NCBI GenBank assembly: GCA_050084985.1
Contig: JBITNC010000002.1
Span: 27,032,001-27,096,000, forward strand
Direction of reading: 5' to 3'
DNA from: Nageia nagi
Lineage: Eukaryota; Pinophyta
DNA: 64,000 bases
Shown here: piece by piece, positions 9,707 to 21,714 of the stretch
Numbering within the stretch: the first letter of the stretch is position 1
Layout: every line of letters starts with the position of its first letter
Notes under the pieces: model-generated
Database searches by the model: none
What the model was told of the DNA's origin: nothing
What the model saw: the letters and a program-made list of their open reading frames with translations, nothing else
Made by a program: the position numbers and the translations under genes

Positions 9707-12700
9707 TTAAACTTCACTCCCCCTTGAGGGCAACTTCACCAACCCAAGAGAATCCCTAAGCTTGCAGAACTGAGATTCAGGAAGGGGCTTGGTGAACAAA
9801 TTAGCAGAGTTTTCAGTAGATGGACAATACTGCAAGTGTATGATGTCATCTAGAACCTTCTCCCTGATAAAATGGGCTTGGATTTCCACATGTTTGGTTC
9901 TCTGATGGAACACAGGATTCTTAGCCAAAGAGATAGTCGATTAATTATCTGATGAAATAAGAGATGGGCCATTTTTCTTATACCTAATTTCATTCAATAG
10001 ATGCCTCAGCCAAATAGCATCTTGGGCAGCAACAGACATGGCTCGATATTTAGCTTCGATGGTAGAAAGAGTCACAGTAGGTTGCTTCTTGGAAGCCCAA
10101 GAGATAGCACCTGAACCAATGTTGAAAACATATGCAGAGGTTGATTTTCTGTCATCTTTATCTCCCCCATAATCAAAATCTGAGAACCCTGAGAGAATAA
10201 TTGAGGGCACTTTGGAATACTTAATAGCAAGATCCTTTGTCCCTGCGACATACCTCAATATTTGCTTAATAGCATTGAGGTGTTCAACATATGGTTTTTG
10301 CATGAATCGTGCCATCAGATTCACTGCAAAGGTAATATCAGGTCGAGAGATAGTCAGATATAGAAGACTACCAATCAATTACCTATAAGCTGTAGCATCA
10401 GCCAACTAAGAATCTGAGCTCAGTGATACAACGATTCCAGGAGAAATAGGTATTGCAGCATATTTACACTCCTCCATTCCAAACTTCTGCAAGATGTCTG
10501 ATATATACTTAGATTGACTAAGATAAGTACAATCTTTATGTTGGTATACTTGCATCCCAAGATAGTAATGCAATAGACCTAGATCAGTCATTTCAAATGT
10601 TGCCTTGAGTTTGGATATGCACTCTTGGATGATTTCAATATTATTGCCAGTTATGAGAAGATCATCCACATAAAGGAGAATTAAGACCACGTCTTTTCCT
10701 TGATTGAGTACATAGAGATCTGAATCTGAGAAGCACTTGGAAAAACCAATATCTGCAAAGAATCCTAAAATTTTCTTGTACCATGCTCTAGGTGCTTATT
10801 TAAGTCCATACAAAGACTTCTTTAACTTACACACAACAGACTCGTTTCCTTCTGGAATAAATCCTTCTGGTTGATTCATGTAGATTTCAACATCCAAGTC
10901 ACCATTGAGAAATGCACTTTTGACATCAAGTTGAAAAGCTTTCCATCCTTGAGCTACAAAAAGAGCAAGGATTATTCTGACAGTAGGCATCTTGGCCACA
11001 GGAGCAAAGGTTTCCTCATAATCAATACCATATTTTTGAGCGAATCCTTTGGCCACTAACCTTGCTTTATATTTTTCAATTTTTCCATCAGAATTGTACT
11101 TGACCTTGTATATCCATTTATTGCCAATCACATTTTTCTCATTGGGATAAGGAACCAAATCCCAAGTTTCATTTTTCATGAGCACCTCATACTCAACTTT
11201 CATAGCTTCCATCCAACACTCTTGCTTGGAAGCTTCTTTGAAGGTTGATGGCTCATGCGTATTATCAATTTTGGTAAATAAAGAGTTATTCAAGGTCATA
11301 CTCCTTGTAATTCTCTGAGCTGGAGAATTTTTCTCTATTGGTGACTTCTCTATATGATCATTCAACCAATTAGGTGTAGGCAAAGAATCATCTAAATTAG
11401 ACACCTCAGCATGAGAGGTCGTATCCTCAGAAAGTTCATTGAACTTGACATCCCTAGAAACAAAGACTGTTTTATGGGATGAGGAGTAGAGCCTATAACC
11501 TCTATGCTGATTATCATACCCCACAAAGATGCATTTTTCTGATCATATATCTAGCTTCTTTCTTTTCTCTGAGGTAATGAAGGCAAATGCATCACAACCG
11601 AAGACCCTAAAGTGTGAGAGGTTAGGTTTCTTTCCTGTCCATGCTTCATACAGAGTTTTACCTTCAACTTCCTTAGTAGGACACCTATTTAGGGTGTGAA
11701 TAGCAGTGTGAACAGCTTCTCCCCATAAGAAACTAGGAAGCTTACCCAACATGCATCTTGCCATTTCCATAATGGTGCGATTCTTCCTTTCAGCAACTCC
11801 AGGGGTGTAAGGTATAGTGAATTACCACTTAATCCCATGTTTAACACAATAATCATTAAACTCATTGCTATTATACTCACCCCCATTATCAGATCTTAGC
11901 ATCTTGACCTTAAAATCAGTTTGATTTTCAACAAGTGCTTTGAAGTCTTTAAACCTGTCAAAAGTTTGATCCTTGTGCTCAAGTAGATAACCAAATGTCA
12001 TCCTACTGAAGTCATCAATGAAGGTCATAACATATGAAGCTCCCCCTAGGGACTTAGTCTGAAAAGGACCCATCAAATCTAAATGCACAAGCTGAAGAGG
12101 ATGAGTAGCCCGAGTTGCCTTATCTTTTTCAAACTTTTGCCTATTCATCTTTCCTAGAATGCACCTTTCACAAAGACCAATTATGGGTGAAATATTAGGT
12201 AAACCTTCCACAAGTTCTTGAGTTTTCATATCTTGAATACTCTTGTGGTTAAGGTGCCCTAATCGTTGATGCCAAAGATTACCCTTTGAATAAACATTTG
12301 TAGAAAGATAAATCTTTGAAGGTACTTTATCCACAATATAAAGGTCATCCTTTACTGATCCTTTCATCAAGGTGGCAAGTCCTTTCTTAACACACCAGGA
12401 GTGTGAGGTAAACTCAAATGAGCATCCTTTCCTTGTAATCTGAATTACAGAGATGAGATTCATCCTTAGTTTAGGCACATAAAAGACATTATCAAGAGTC
12501 TTTCCATGAATCTTCACACTCCCTATTCCTTGAACATCAAGGACCGTATTATCACCTATCACAACTGCATCCTTTTTGTATTTATGAAAGTTTTCAAACT
12601 TATCCTTTTCATAACACATGTGATTAGTGCATCCTGAATCAACAATCCAATCATTTGAAATAGTTTGAGTCATTGAGTAGTAGGCAACAGTAGCAGTATG

Positions 12701-13615
12701 CTTGTTCTTCTTTCTATTATTGAAATTTCTCACATTTGCATTTCCTTTGTCTTTTTGAGCAAATTTCTTTTTGCGACAATCATACTCTTTGTGCCCAAAG
12801 ATGCCACAAAAGTTACATTTTCCATCAAACTTTTCCTGAGGTGTTGGATTGCTTGATCTAGCTTTGTCATTCCTTTGCCTGTAGTTGCCATTGTTGTTGC
12901 CCTTTTTGTCATACTTCCTGAAGGTAGATGAGGACTTGTTATCTTTGAATTTATAATGTTTGAACTTTTTCTTGAAAGGAGTTTTGGTTGCTCCTAGAGT
13001 AATGCTATTGTCCTTTGGGGAAAGGTTCAACATTTTCTTGTTCAAAGTTTCCTCATGCTTCAGAAGGAGTCTAGAAAGGTTATCAAGTGAGATGACATCT
13101 TCTTCATCATCGAGCCTTATTTCCATAACCGTGACAAAGTTACTGAGCTTTGTAGTAAGGCTTTGAAGAATGATGAAGACCATGAACTCATCATTGATCC
13201 AGTTGCACCCACAACCAACCAGTTGTGTCCTGAGGTCAATGATTTTGTTCAAGTAGATAGAGGCACTTTCATCTTCACTTTGTCGATACTGCAACAACTT
13301 TTGTAGAATGGTGAACCTTCTTGAAAATTTGGACCCAAGGTAAATTTTCTTTAGCCTATCCCAAGCTTCCTTTGCTAAAGTTGATGAAGAGATCATGAGA
13401 AGGAGATCATCTGAAATCGCACAATAAATCATTGAAGTTGATAACTCATTCTTTGAATTGTATACTTCAAGAGCCTTCTCATCGGTAGGAGCGACCAAGT
13501 CTTCACTAACTATCTGCCATAGCTTCCTTGCTTGTAACTCAGCTTTCATACGAGGTTCCCATATTCCAAAGTTGGAACCATCGAGTATATGCTTGGGAAC
13601 GAAGGTTTCAACCAT
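9707..13615 (-). pseudogene. gag-pol: Copia Gag-Pol polyprotein of element B (few lesions)
   Basis: Best-preserved copy in the window. Starts at ATG 13615 ('MVETFVPKHILDGSNFGIW') and stays open for 597 codons: Gag, an intact zinc knuckle ('CNFCGIFGHKEYDCRKK'), protease 'DWIVDSGCTNHMC' with Asp-Ser-Gly intact, and most of integrase ('MLRSDNGGEYNS'). Breaks are nonsense codons at 11822, near 11540, near 10793 (in 'YGLK*APRAW'), near 10405, near 10378 (in 'YR*LIG') and near 9940, and a 9-bp in-frame deletion that removes three residues before integrase 'GVAERKNRT'. RT 'LLYVDDLLITGNN' and RNase H are otherwise present. The polyprotein ends 'LPSRGSEV' at 9707. Most stops look like CAA or CAG to TAA or TAG changes. 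Confidence 0.93.
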
Positions 13616-14989
13616 TGCTACAAAAAAGAGTAAATATGCAATAAGAATGCAAACTTTTACAATTTTTCATCTATACATATAAAACATCTAATAAGCAAAC
13701 ATATCCCACATGTGCAAACTTATTAACCACGATCCATAGAAGGATAAAGTTGGGGTTATTTTCTTGTATAGAATTAGGCCTTCACCAGGATGCCCGCAAG
13801 GTGGAGCCCAGGTACTACCAGTCCTCAACCAGTTCACCTTGGTCAGTAATATACTCTCACAAGGAGAAGTACTAACTATTTTCCAAGGATCCGACGTATC
13901 TTGGACCGACCATTTTAATTATATTGATTAAGGTTTTCAATTTTCCTCGTAGGTTATCAGGATAATCCCTGAATGGACGTGCAGACATGTGGTATCACTA
14001 CACACATGCCTATCCACCTAATAGAGTTATGTCCAATCCAACAAAGGTCTTAGGGGCAATTAAAATGAACTTACCACCACTTGGGTCTTCGGACTAAAAA
14101 GGCTCCAGTCTACCCTGTCCTCACCTCGTGGCTCCCCAAATAAGTCATGTTGTGGAAAAATACGTGCAGATGTATTCATTTTAGGGGTTACTTTCAAGAT
14201 TTTGCGTATTTGCAAGTATAAAGCAAATGTGCAAAAATATAAAGTATAGTGAAAATACTCCATCCACATGAACTTGAAACCTTAAGAGTCCAAAATCAAG
14301 TCCAATGGGTTTTGTACTAACCCCTAAAGGACTTTTACATTTTTCATATTTTTGCTCAAGTTCAAAAAAAATGAATTTTACAAATGCTAAGTCCTCCTTA
14401 GCATTAATCCATAACTTAAACATGTATTAGTCCATGACTTAAAATTAAGTTTTAAACATGCATCATGCATTTTAACTTAAAAATTTAAGTACTAAGCATG
14501 CTTTAGTCCTAACAAGGTTAAGAAGCACGTATTTTAAACTTAGCATGCAAGATCTATTTAGAATGCAAGATCCATAAAAATTTAAGTAAAAAATTATAAA
14601 AATCCCCCCCATTTTTACTTAAAGTGCTAACAACTTGGATGCTAAAGATTATGTTTAAGTATGGTTTCTCCCTATTTTTCACTTAAGGGTCTTTGAAGTA
14701 TCTAGTTTAAGTAAATATAGCCTTTGTTTACTTAAAAAAGACTTAGGAAAAAAAAATTTAAATATTTAAGTTTGACCAAGGCAAAAAATCAAATCAAATT
14801 TGTAGTGGGTAAAAAAAATTAAGGCTCAACAACTATAGTTGACAAAAAACATTTAAAGGGCCATGTGTAAGCCTCATGGAGGTGGAGAGGTTGGGCAGAG
14901 GTGGCAGGAGAGACCAAAGTGTGTAGAAGGGTGGTGAGTCATGTGGGGTGTGAGAGGCTAGGCTACTGAGGGAGTCCAAGGCAGTAAGG

Positions 14990-15830
14990 AGGCCACGTGA
15001 GGTGCGTGGGGCAGCTGTTGACCAGCCTAGTTTACGGAGGAACGATCTTTGCAGTCCATAAAATGTGTCTGCATCGTGTATATCTTGCAAATAATTCTCA
15101 TGCTCTATCCTACGATCATTGCTTATCATGGAACGTTGGGGGCATAATTCAAATGAGTCAAACAATTACATGTCATCTCTACACTTTTGCTTTGTGTTAC
15201 ATGGAGGTTAGCGAGGGAGATGGTGGCGTGAGAAATAATTCACAGGGGAGGCATTCGGGGTTGAAGACCAACTACACCTCAAAGGGCTGTTGGCATTCGT
15301 ACAGATCCTCCAACATCAACCCCAAGTGCAGCAGGGCATATCCTATGATTATTGCAGTCCATAGGAGAATAGGGTCTGCATTATGCAGCTTGGCAAATGA
15401 GTAGTGTGACCTTCCAACGTATCTATTTTGGCTTTGCCTATGATCACTTAAGCTCCCGTTCATGGTGAGAATGGATCCATTTGGGGCAAATCCAACAATG
15501 AGTGCAGGCCAAGTAGCTTGGTCTGTAGAGTGCATCTTAGCAAACAATTCATGCTCTGTGCAACGTAGCCAGTTTGGGCATAGTCTGCAAGCAATGACAG
15601 GACATGGGGAGGCCATGAAATGAAGTTTGAAGCATGCAGCACATCAAATAATGTGCATGCATATCCTACGATCATAGCAATCCATGAAGTGGTATCTGCA
15701 TGTTGGCGAGAGGGATGGTGGTCGCGTGCTGCAGCCGTGGGAGGAGCGTGCACGAAGGCGGGCGGGAGGAGCCACCACCACTCGCACGGGGAGGTGGAGG
15801 CAGGCAGGACAATAATTAATTCATGACAAT
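14990..15830 (-). pseudogene. Captured PPR gene fragments in leader of B (decayed)
   Basis: Minus-strand frames hold PPR-like motifs: 'TTSWIAMIVGYA' (about 15690), 'NFISWPPHVLSLLADYAQTG' (about 15600), 'EHELFAKMHSTDQATWPALI' followed by 'VGFAPNGS' (about 15490-15560), and 'SHYSFAKLHNADPILLWTAI' (about 15350-15410). Frames change and stops occur, so it is a relic. It lies in the sense direction of element B. The MH-x-x-D wording resembles the PPR cargo of A, so the two may share a source. Confidence 0.6.
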
Positions 15831-16457
15831 AATAATTTTATTTGTGCTACCCCCAAATTTGATAATTTTATATGGTTTAATTTTTTAATCATGACCCCCC
15901 TATAATATATATATATTTTTATTATATTTTAAACGAATTTAAAATAAATAAAAATATATATATATATATTTTTGATTATATTTTAAACAAAAATAAAATA
16001 TATATATATATATTATTGAGTGCCTTTAAAATTTTGTAATAAAACTCATAAAACAAATTGTCCTCCTCTTTAATTTTTTTGTAAATGTTCATGCCTTTGC
16101 TTAGGAACATATCAATAACTCACTAATGGTAGTATATATGAGAAATTTAAGCAAATAGTAATAACATAATTAATGTTAGTATATATTGCAAGTTTCATCA
16201 TATATTGATAAATTGAACCAACACATACATTTAAGTTCAACATAATAAATTAACTTTCACTTGTGTTTACTTTAAACAAGAAAAGTAAACCTTAAGAAAT
16301 TAGTTGCTACTAACAAACAAAATGTTAGTAAAAATTTTTGCATTTCATAGTATCCTCTTAAAAAAAGGTATAGCATGTATTAAGCATTTTTGTAAAAAAA
16401 ATGCTACTAACATAATAGGTTAGTATAGGAAAAAAAATACTTGCATTGTCATTTTAA

Positions 16458-16714
16458 TCATATTTTGCAAGAAATAAGCTCCAATATCTCACAAAATATG
16501 TTAGTATCTAATGCAATAATCCATAAGATAACCAAATGAGGAGGAAATTTATACCTTCTCTTAGAATTTACCTCACCAATAGAGTGTAAGATGAGGAATG
16601 AAGAAGGATCACCAAGATGTAGCTTCCACACCAAAAGAAGAGCTTCTACACCAGGAAGAAGAGCTTCTACACCAAGAGGAGCTTCTACACCAAGAAGAAG
16701 AGCTTCCACAACAA
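16458..16714 (-). other. PBS-proximal leader of B with short repeats
   Basis: Plus strand 16620-16715 holds several imperfect copies of AAGAAGAGCTTCTACACC (18-21 bp), the reverse complement of GGTGTGGAAGCTCTTCTTC that follows the PBS of A (about 2848-2890) and E (about 43336-43375). It is a family-wide variable-copy motif just after the PBS. The frame through it is a by-product of the repeats. Confidence 0.6.
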
Positions 16715-16727
16715 GCTCTGATACCAA
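16715..16727 (-). other. Primer-binding site of element B
   Basis: Minus-strand TTGGTATCAGAGC, one base from the 5' LTR; the exact plant copia initiator-Met tRNA match. Confidence 0.92.
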
Positions 16728-16728
16728 T

Positions 16729-17210
16729 TGAAGGATTTGAACTAGATCTAAATAAATCCTCAAGGACCTAATACTAGGAAACTCAATCATACACAAGATA
16801 ACACAATCACACAAGATAACACAAGTGTAATGTGGTTCCTCCCTCCTTGGGAGTACATCCACAACTAGTATCTCAATTCTCAAGTATGCCCCTCTTACAA
16901 CTATTCTCTTCCTCTCCTACACAACTAGTAGAGTAATCTTACTCCAAGAACTTAATTATGTTACAAGAGGAGAGGCCCTCTATTTATAGCTTGAGAGCAC
17001 CTCCCTAACCTCCATTTAACCCAAGGGTAAGGTTAGCGTTACAATAAATGTATCACCTAACTTTAACCTACCAACTAACCACTTGGTAAAGTCAAAGTCT
17101 ACATATTAAAGAATTCAATTAATCTCTTAAGGTATCTACATACCCTTAAGTGATTAATTGAATTTACAAGGAGTTTAGATATTCACAATATTTCATTACA
17201 AATTCTAACA
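16729..17210 (-). repeat. 5' LTR of element B
   Basis: 482 bp, the partner of 8404-8885. TATA box at 16981-16988 (minus). The U3 hairpin lies near 17105-17165. Confidence 0.95.
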
Positions 17211-17215
17211 GTATT
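17211..17215. repeat. Target-site duplication of element B, right copy (GTATT)
   Basis: Matches 8399-8403. The RT frame of A resumes here with 'DYKETFAPVAKMPT'. Confidence 0.95.
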
Positions 17216-18530
17216 GATTATAAGGAAACCTTTGCTCCTGTGGCCAAGATGCCTACTATCAAGATAATCCTTGCTCTTTCTGCAGCTCAAGGATGGAAAG
17301 CTTTTCAACTTGATGTTAAGAGTGCATTTCTCAATGGTGACTTGGATGTAGAAATCTACATGAATCAACCAGAAGGATTTATTCCAGAAGGTAAAGAGTC
17401 TTTAGTGTGCAAGCTTAAGAAGTCTTTGTATGGACTTAAGTAAGCACCTAGAGCTTGGTACAAGAAAATTTTAGGATTCTTTGTAGATATTGGTTTTCCA
17501 AGTGCTTCTCTGACTCAGATCTCTATGTCCTTAATCAAGGAAAAGACATGGTCTTAATTCTCCTTTATGTGGATGATCTTCTCATAACTGGCAATAATAT
17601 TGAAATCATCCAAGAGTGCATATCCAAACTGAAGGCAACATTTGAAATGAATGATCTAGGTCTATTGCATTACTATCTTGGGATGCAAGTATACCAACAC
17701 AAAGATTGTACTTATCTTATTCAATCTAAGTATATATCAGATATCTTGCAAAAGTTTGGAATGGAGGAGTGTAAATATGCTGCAATACCTATTTCTCCTA
17801 GAATCGTGGTATCTTTGAGCTCAAATTCTCAGTTGGTTGATGCTATAGCTTATAGGTAATTGATCGATAGTCTTCTGTATCTGACTATCTCTCGACCTGA
17901 TATTGCCTTTACAGTGAATATGATGGCACGATTCATGCAAAAACCATATGTTGAACACCTCAATGCTGTTAAGCAAATCTTGAGGTATGTGACAGGGATA
18001 AAGGATCTTGTTCTTAAGTATTCCAAAGTGCCCTCGATTATTCTCTCTAGGTTCTCAGATTCTGATTATGGGGGAGATAGAGATGATAGAAAATCAACCT
18101 CTGCATATGTGTTCAGCATTGGTTCAGGTGCTATCTCTTGGGCTTCCAAGAAGTAATCTACTGTGACTCTTTCTACCACCAAAGCCAAATATCGAGCCAT
18201 GTCTGTTGCCACCCAAGATGCTATTTGGCTGAGGCATCTTTTGAATGAAATTGGGTATGAGCAAAATGGCCCATCTCTTATCTCTTCAGATAATCAATCG
18301 ACTATCTCTTTGGCTAAGAATCCTGTATTCCATCAAAGAACCAAACATGTGGAAATCCAAGACCATTTTATCAGGGAGAAGGCTCTAGATGACATCATAC
18401 ACTTGAAGTATTGTCCATCTACTAAAAACTCTATTGATTTATTCACCAAGCCCCTTCCTGAAGCTTAGTTCAGCAAGCTTAGAGATTCTCTCAGGTTGGT
18501 GAAGTTGCCCTCAAGGGGGAGTGAAGTTTG
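17216..18530 (+). pseudogene. pol: Copia Pol of element A, second part: RT and RNase H (broken)
   Basis: Continues RT from 8403: 'DYKETFAPVAKMPT', 'FQLDVKSAFLNGDLDVEIYM', 'LVCKLKKSLYGLK*APRAW' (stop), a frameshift near 17500, then 'LILLYVDDLLITGNN' with the YVDD catalytic box intact. RNase H follows ('LYLTISRPDI', 'STSAYVFSIGSGAISWASKK', 'SSDNQSTISLAKNP'), ending 'LPSRGSEV' near 18528. Stops also fall in 'YR*LID', after 'WASKK' and in 'LPEA*FSK'. The first two stops are shared with element B at the same codons. Confidence 0.9.
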
Positions 18531-18603
18531 AACTTTTGTTAGTGATGACAACTTCACCTCTAAGAGGCCTTTTTTTGTTGTTATATTATGTTGATTATTT
18601 TAA

Positions 18604-18815
18604 ACCTCTGTGGTAAGTTTGCTCTGCGTGAGAAACTTGTTGTACATTTTATACCTCCGTGGTAAGTTTGCTCTGTGTGAGAAACTTGTACAATTTTTTG
18701 AGCATATAATTGATATACCTCCATGGTAAGTTCGCTCTATGTGAGGAACTTCTTGTACATTCTATACCTCCATGGTAAGTTTGCTCTATGTGAGAAACTT
18801 ATTGTACAATTTTGT
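18604..18815 (+). repeat. Tandem repeats in the 3' UTR of element A
   Basis: Four imperfect copies of a unit containing TACCTCCGTGGTAAGTTTG, CTCTGCGTGAGAAACTTG and TTGTACA. Homologous to 9371-9660 (B) and 34298-34400 (C). The remaining 18816-19284 is unremarkable 3' UTR shared with B. Confidence 0.8.
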
Positions 18816-19284
18816 ATGCTCTATTAAAAATCAACACATGTCTATATACAATAGGTGACTATGAGTGATGGCTTGGCATCTCCATGATGACTTATAGTGC
18901 ACCATTGATCAGTTATTTATAATATGGCATTATTTGATTCTCTTATTTGAATATATGATGCATCTAACTGATTTTGTTCATGAGTTGCTTGTAACATGCA
19001 GGATCTTCTTTAGAAATGCAGGTTATTCACCTTGTGTAAGCAAGCTCATGGAGACTCACATGTCAGCTTAAAGTTGATCGACTACTATGTACAATGAAAC
19101 CAGTTGTGGTTAATGATTGTATTGTAAACTATTTTGTCAAATGGTAATGTAGTGAGTCTCAAACTAGTTCTCAAAAAGATTCTCAAATATGTAAATGTTC
19201 TCATCTCTGCTTGTATCTCTATAGAGGAGAACTCTCTCTTACTCTCTCTCTTCTCTCTTCTACGCTCTATCCCAATATTGCATT

Positions 19285-19293
19285 AAGGGGGAG
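19285..19293 (+). other. Polypurine tract of element A
   Basis: AAGGGGGAG directly before the 3' LTR TGTTAGAATT. Confidence 0.9.
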
Positions 19294-19750
19294 TGTTAGA
19301 ATTTGTAATGAAATATTGTGAATATCTAAACTCCTTGTAAATTCAATTAATCACTTAAAGGATATGTAGATACCTTAAGGGATTAATTGAATTCTTTATT
19401 ATGTAGACTTTGACTTTACCATGTGGTTAGTTGGTAGGTTAAAATTAGGTGATACATTTATTGTAACCCTAACCTTACCCTTGGGTTAAAGGAAGGTTAG
19501 GGAGGTGCTCTCAAGCTATAAATAGAGGGCCTCTCCTCTTGTAACATAACTAAGTTTTTGGAGTAAGATTACTCTACTAGTTGTGTAGGAGAGGAAGAGA
19601 ATTGTTGTAAGAGGTGCATAGATTGAGAATAGAGAACTAGTTGTGGATGTACTCCAAAGGAGGGAGGAACCACATTATATTTGTGTTATTTTGAATGATT
19701 GAGTTTCCTAGTCTTGGACCTTAAGGATTAGAGTAGGTCTAAATCCTTCA
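19294..19750 (+). repeat. 3' LTR of element A
   Basis: 457 bp, TGTTAGAATT...AAATCCTTCA, the partner of 2374-2830. Followed by TSD AAGTT at 19751-19755. Confidence 0.95.
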
Positions 19751-19755
19751 AAGTT

Positions 19756-20931
19756 TTATTAGAGAATGCATATAATTCATATGGTTATAAAAAAATAAAT
19801 ATTCACATGTCTATCAAACTACTATATATATGCATGTCTACACAAATAGAAAGCCTATGAAAATCATGTATAGTCCAACATAGTATGCCATAACATTGGA
19901 ATGACCTCTGATCGATAGGTCTATTTATATCATGCATTTGAATTCCTTTTCATAAGAGCTGCAACTCATCAATTACTGGTTTAAGGTAGACATCCATGTG
20001 TTTAATCTATTTTCTTACAAGGATTATAACAACTAACATCAAATGCTATTTTCTTATAGACATCCTTAGAGGTATGTTACAATTGATTATAATAATATGT
20101 TAGTATGAATAAGTGGATGTTTGGTTCGAAAATGGGTTAACACCATCCATTGCTAAACCAAATCTAACACTCTTAGGTTCATCTTTAAATTTCTTGATCC
20201 ATTTCTTCTCTATATGTTTTATTGCTTTACTATCTGTAGGTATATGCAACACACTTTATTCACTTCTATTTCTTGCATACCAGTGCATTAATTCTATGAG
20301 TGACTTACACCAGAATATTCACATCAACTTACAAAGGATTGGAATTACACGAATAACCTTATTTGGATTTTTTTTCCTTTTTCACTATATCTTAATTCTT
20401 TACACTTTGAAAATTTAGTATTTTTATTATATTCTTCTCCTCTATACAATATGCAATCGTTAATGCATGCATGGTATGAATTACACTCTACCCCTACATG
20501 CTTCATAACGTCTTGTACTTTTTTGCATAAATCTGGGATGACATTATTACTTGGAAATAACTTTTTTTTAGTAACCTATAATACCAATGAAAAATAATTT
20601 ATGTAGTTAATTTGATAGAAATTAAAATATCAAAAAATAAAATAACATTCATACCTCAAAAGAGAAGTGAAACTTGTATCTGACCATCAATATTTGGCTT
20701 TTATGTTCATTATAAGTAGGATCACTGATAATACAATTTTGTTTATTCCTTCATATAATTTAGTTTTGGAAGAACTATACATGTTATCCCTTTCTAAATC
20801 ATCCTCTCTTACATCATCATCAATATGAACATAGAGGGATGCGAGTAAACCATAAATTCCATTTTCTTCATCAACATTATCATCGTCATCATCATGACCA
20901 ATATTATCCTCTCTTCATTCATCATCATCAG
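19756..20931 (-). pseudogene. CACTA TNP2 transposase, N-terminal half (decayed)
   Basis: Minus-strand reading from about 20580 down: 'LFPSNNVIPDLCKKVQDVMK', 'CNSYHACINDCILYRGEEYN' (about 20420-20500), 'NRSE*SVLHIPTDSKAIKHI' (about 20200-20260), 'KSVRFGLAMDGVNPFSNQTS' (about 20120-20180), then 'DVYLKPVIDELQLL' and 'RPIDQRSFQCYGILCWTIHD' (about 19860-19990). These are landmark stretches of TNP2 transposase, in order. A likely intron lies around 20580-20670 (minus-strand GTATGAATG... to ...TTATAG). An acidic segment lies upstream (20780-20930). The gene continues at 2368 beyond element A and is cut upstream by the 5' LTR of element F. Confidence 0.87.
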
Positions 20932-21673
20932 TATAGATGCCTAAAAATGATTTATTATTTATTTAATAAATCATATTTAGACTACTTAAATGACTTATTG
21001 TAATATTATAAATATCAAGATGAAGTTGATATTACAATGCAATACCATGTGTTATATTAAATGTTATATCATTTATCATGGTTTATATTTTAAAGTATCT
21101 TGAATACAACAAAGTTTATATTATTGCTAGAGGTCATCTTTCACTCCTTTCTATGTCCCTACAAACTATATATGCAAGTGGAATAGGCTGATCTTTACAA
21201 ATTGAAACTCTTTGATATGAAAAGAACTCTGATAGATGGTTGTCCAACACAATCTTCATCAAGCTACGGTGTCTTTCGATGCCACCTATTATGAGAAATT
21301 GTCATACTCTGAGCTTTGAAACTTTCTATCTCTTACACATAATACAATTCAACATATCCTATGTAGTTAATGATGTGCTTCTCTTAGGTTGTTGACAGTG
21401 TGCTTCTCTTAGATCGAAGGTTCTAGATTTTGGTGTTCGAGTTATCGATCCATGTACATGAAGATTTGTTGTGAACTAAGTACGATTTTGATCCCAATCA
21501 TCTGAAGATTCATTGCTACTTATTTAGAATTGTACATACACTTCATATCAAGCTCATGTATTTCATGTATATTTGTTGTAATCTAATATAGTGTACATTA
21601 TCTATTTCTACCTATGTTATAGATCAATTTATTTATTATGTATATTCATATTTGCGCAATTTAGAGTCTAAAG
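20932..21673 (+). repeat. 5' LTR of element F (3' end approximate)
   Basis: Starts TATAGATGCCTAAAAATGA (TGTAGATGCC in the 3' copy), with a palindromic AT-rich U3 (TGATTTATTATTTATTTAATAAATCA split by its centre). Homology with the 3' LTR runs to about 21524. The rest of the LTR is inferred to extend to about 21658-21673, just before a candidate PBS at 21674-21692 (TTTGGTGAACCCGATATTC). Confidence 0.72.
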
Positions 21674-21692
21674 TTTGGTGAACCCGATATTC
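21674..21692 (+). other. Candidate primer-binding site of element F
   Basis: TTTGGTGAACCCGATATTC begins with the TGG expected opposite a tRNA CCA end and sits at the LTR-internal junction. The tRNA was not identified. Confidence 0.4.
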
Positions 21693-21714
21693 TTACACAT
21701 CTAGAATCTTTTCT

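Larger units (their letters stand above)
13616..16714 (-). other. Long 5' leader of element B, with cargo
   Basis: On the minus strand from the PBS: AT-rich DNA including (TA)n tracts around 15900-16020, the text GGGGGGTC (plus-strand GACCCCCC at 15893-15900), a GC-richer cargo 15830-14860, the purine-rich hairpin (about 14625-14580), and the conserved CATGACTTATTTGGGGAGCC block near 14150-14100. The layout matches the leader of A. Confidence 0.72.
8404..17210 (-). mobile_element. Ty1/copia retrotransposon B, complete, nested in RT of A
   Basis: 8,807 bp between 482-bp LTRs (8404-8885, 16729-17210), with TSD GTATT, an exact initiator-Met PBS, a polypurine tract and a near-continuous gag-pol frame on the minus strand. 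It belongs to the same family as A and C (same LTR core, same gag start). By eye the LTRs differ at about eight positions. It sits in opposite orientation inside A. Confidence 0.96.
2374..19750 (+). mobile_element. Ty1/copia LTR retrotransposon A, complete ends, split by element B
   Basis: Two 457-bp direct LTRs (2374-2830, 19294-19750), an initiator-Met-tRNA-type primer-binding site, gag, protease, integrase, reverse transcriptase and RNase H in copia order, a polypurine tract and a 5-bp TSD (AAGTT). Without nested element B (8404-17210) the element is about 8.6 kb. By eye the two LTRs differ at about ten positions, so insertion is not very recent. Coding capacity is lost through stops and frameshifts. 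The roughly 3 kb leader before gag is unusually long for copia and carries PPR gene fragments. The host site is a CACTA transposase gene. Confidence 0.95.

Noticed and set aside
16458-16883. 141-codon minus-strand frame with repeated 'LLPGVEALL' type text
   Set aside because: It spans the LTR, PBS and short tandem repeats of element B; the repeats alone keep the frame open.
20113-20418. 101-codon plus-strand frame with hydrophobic stretches
   Set aside because: Antisense of the TNP2 transposase, whose conserved motifs read clearly on the minus strand.
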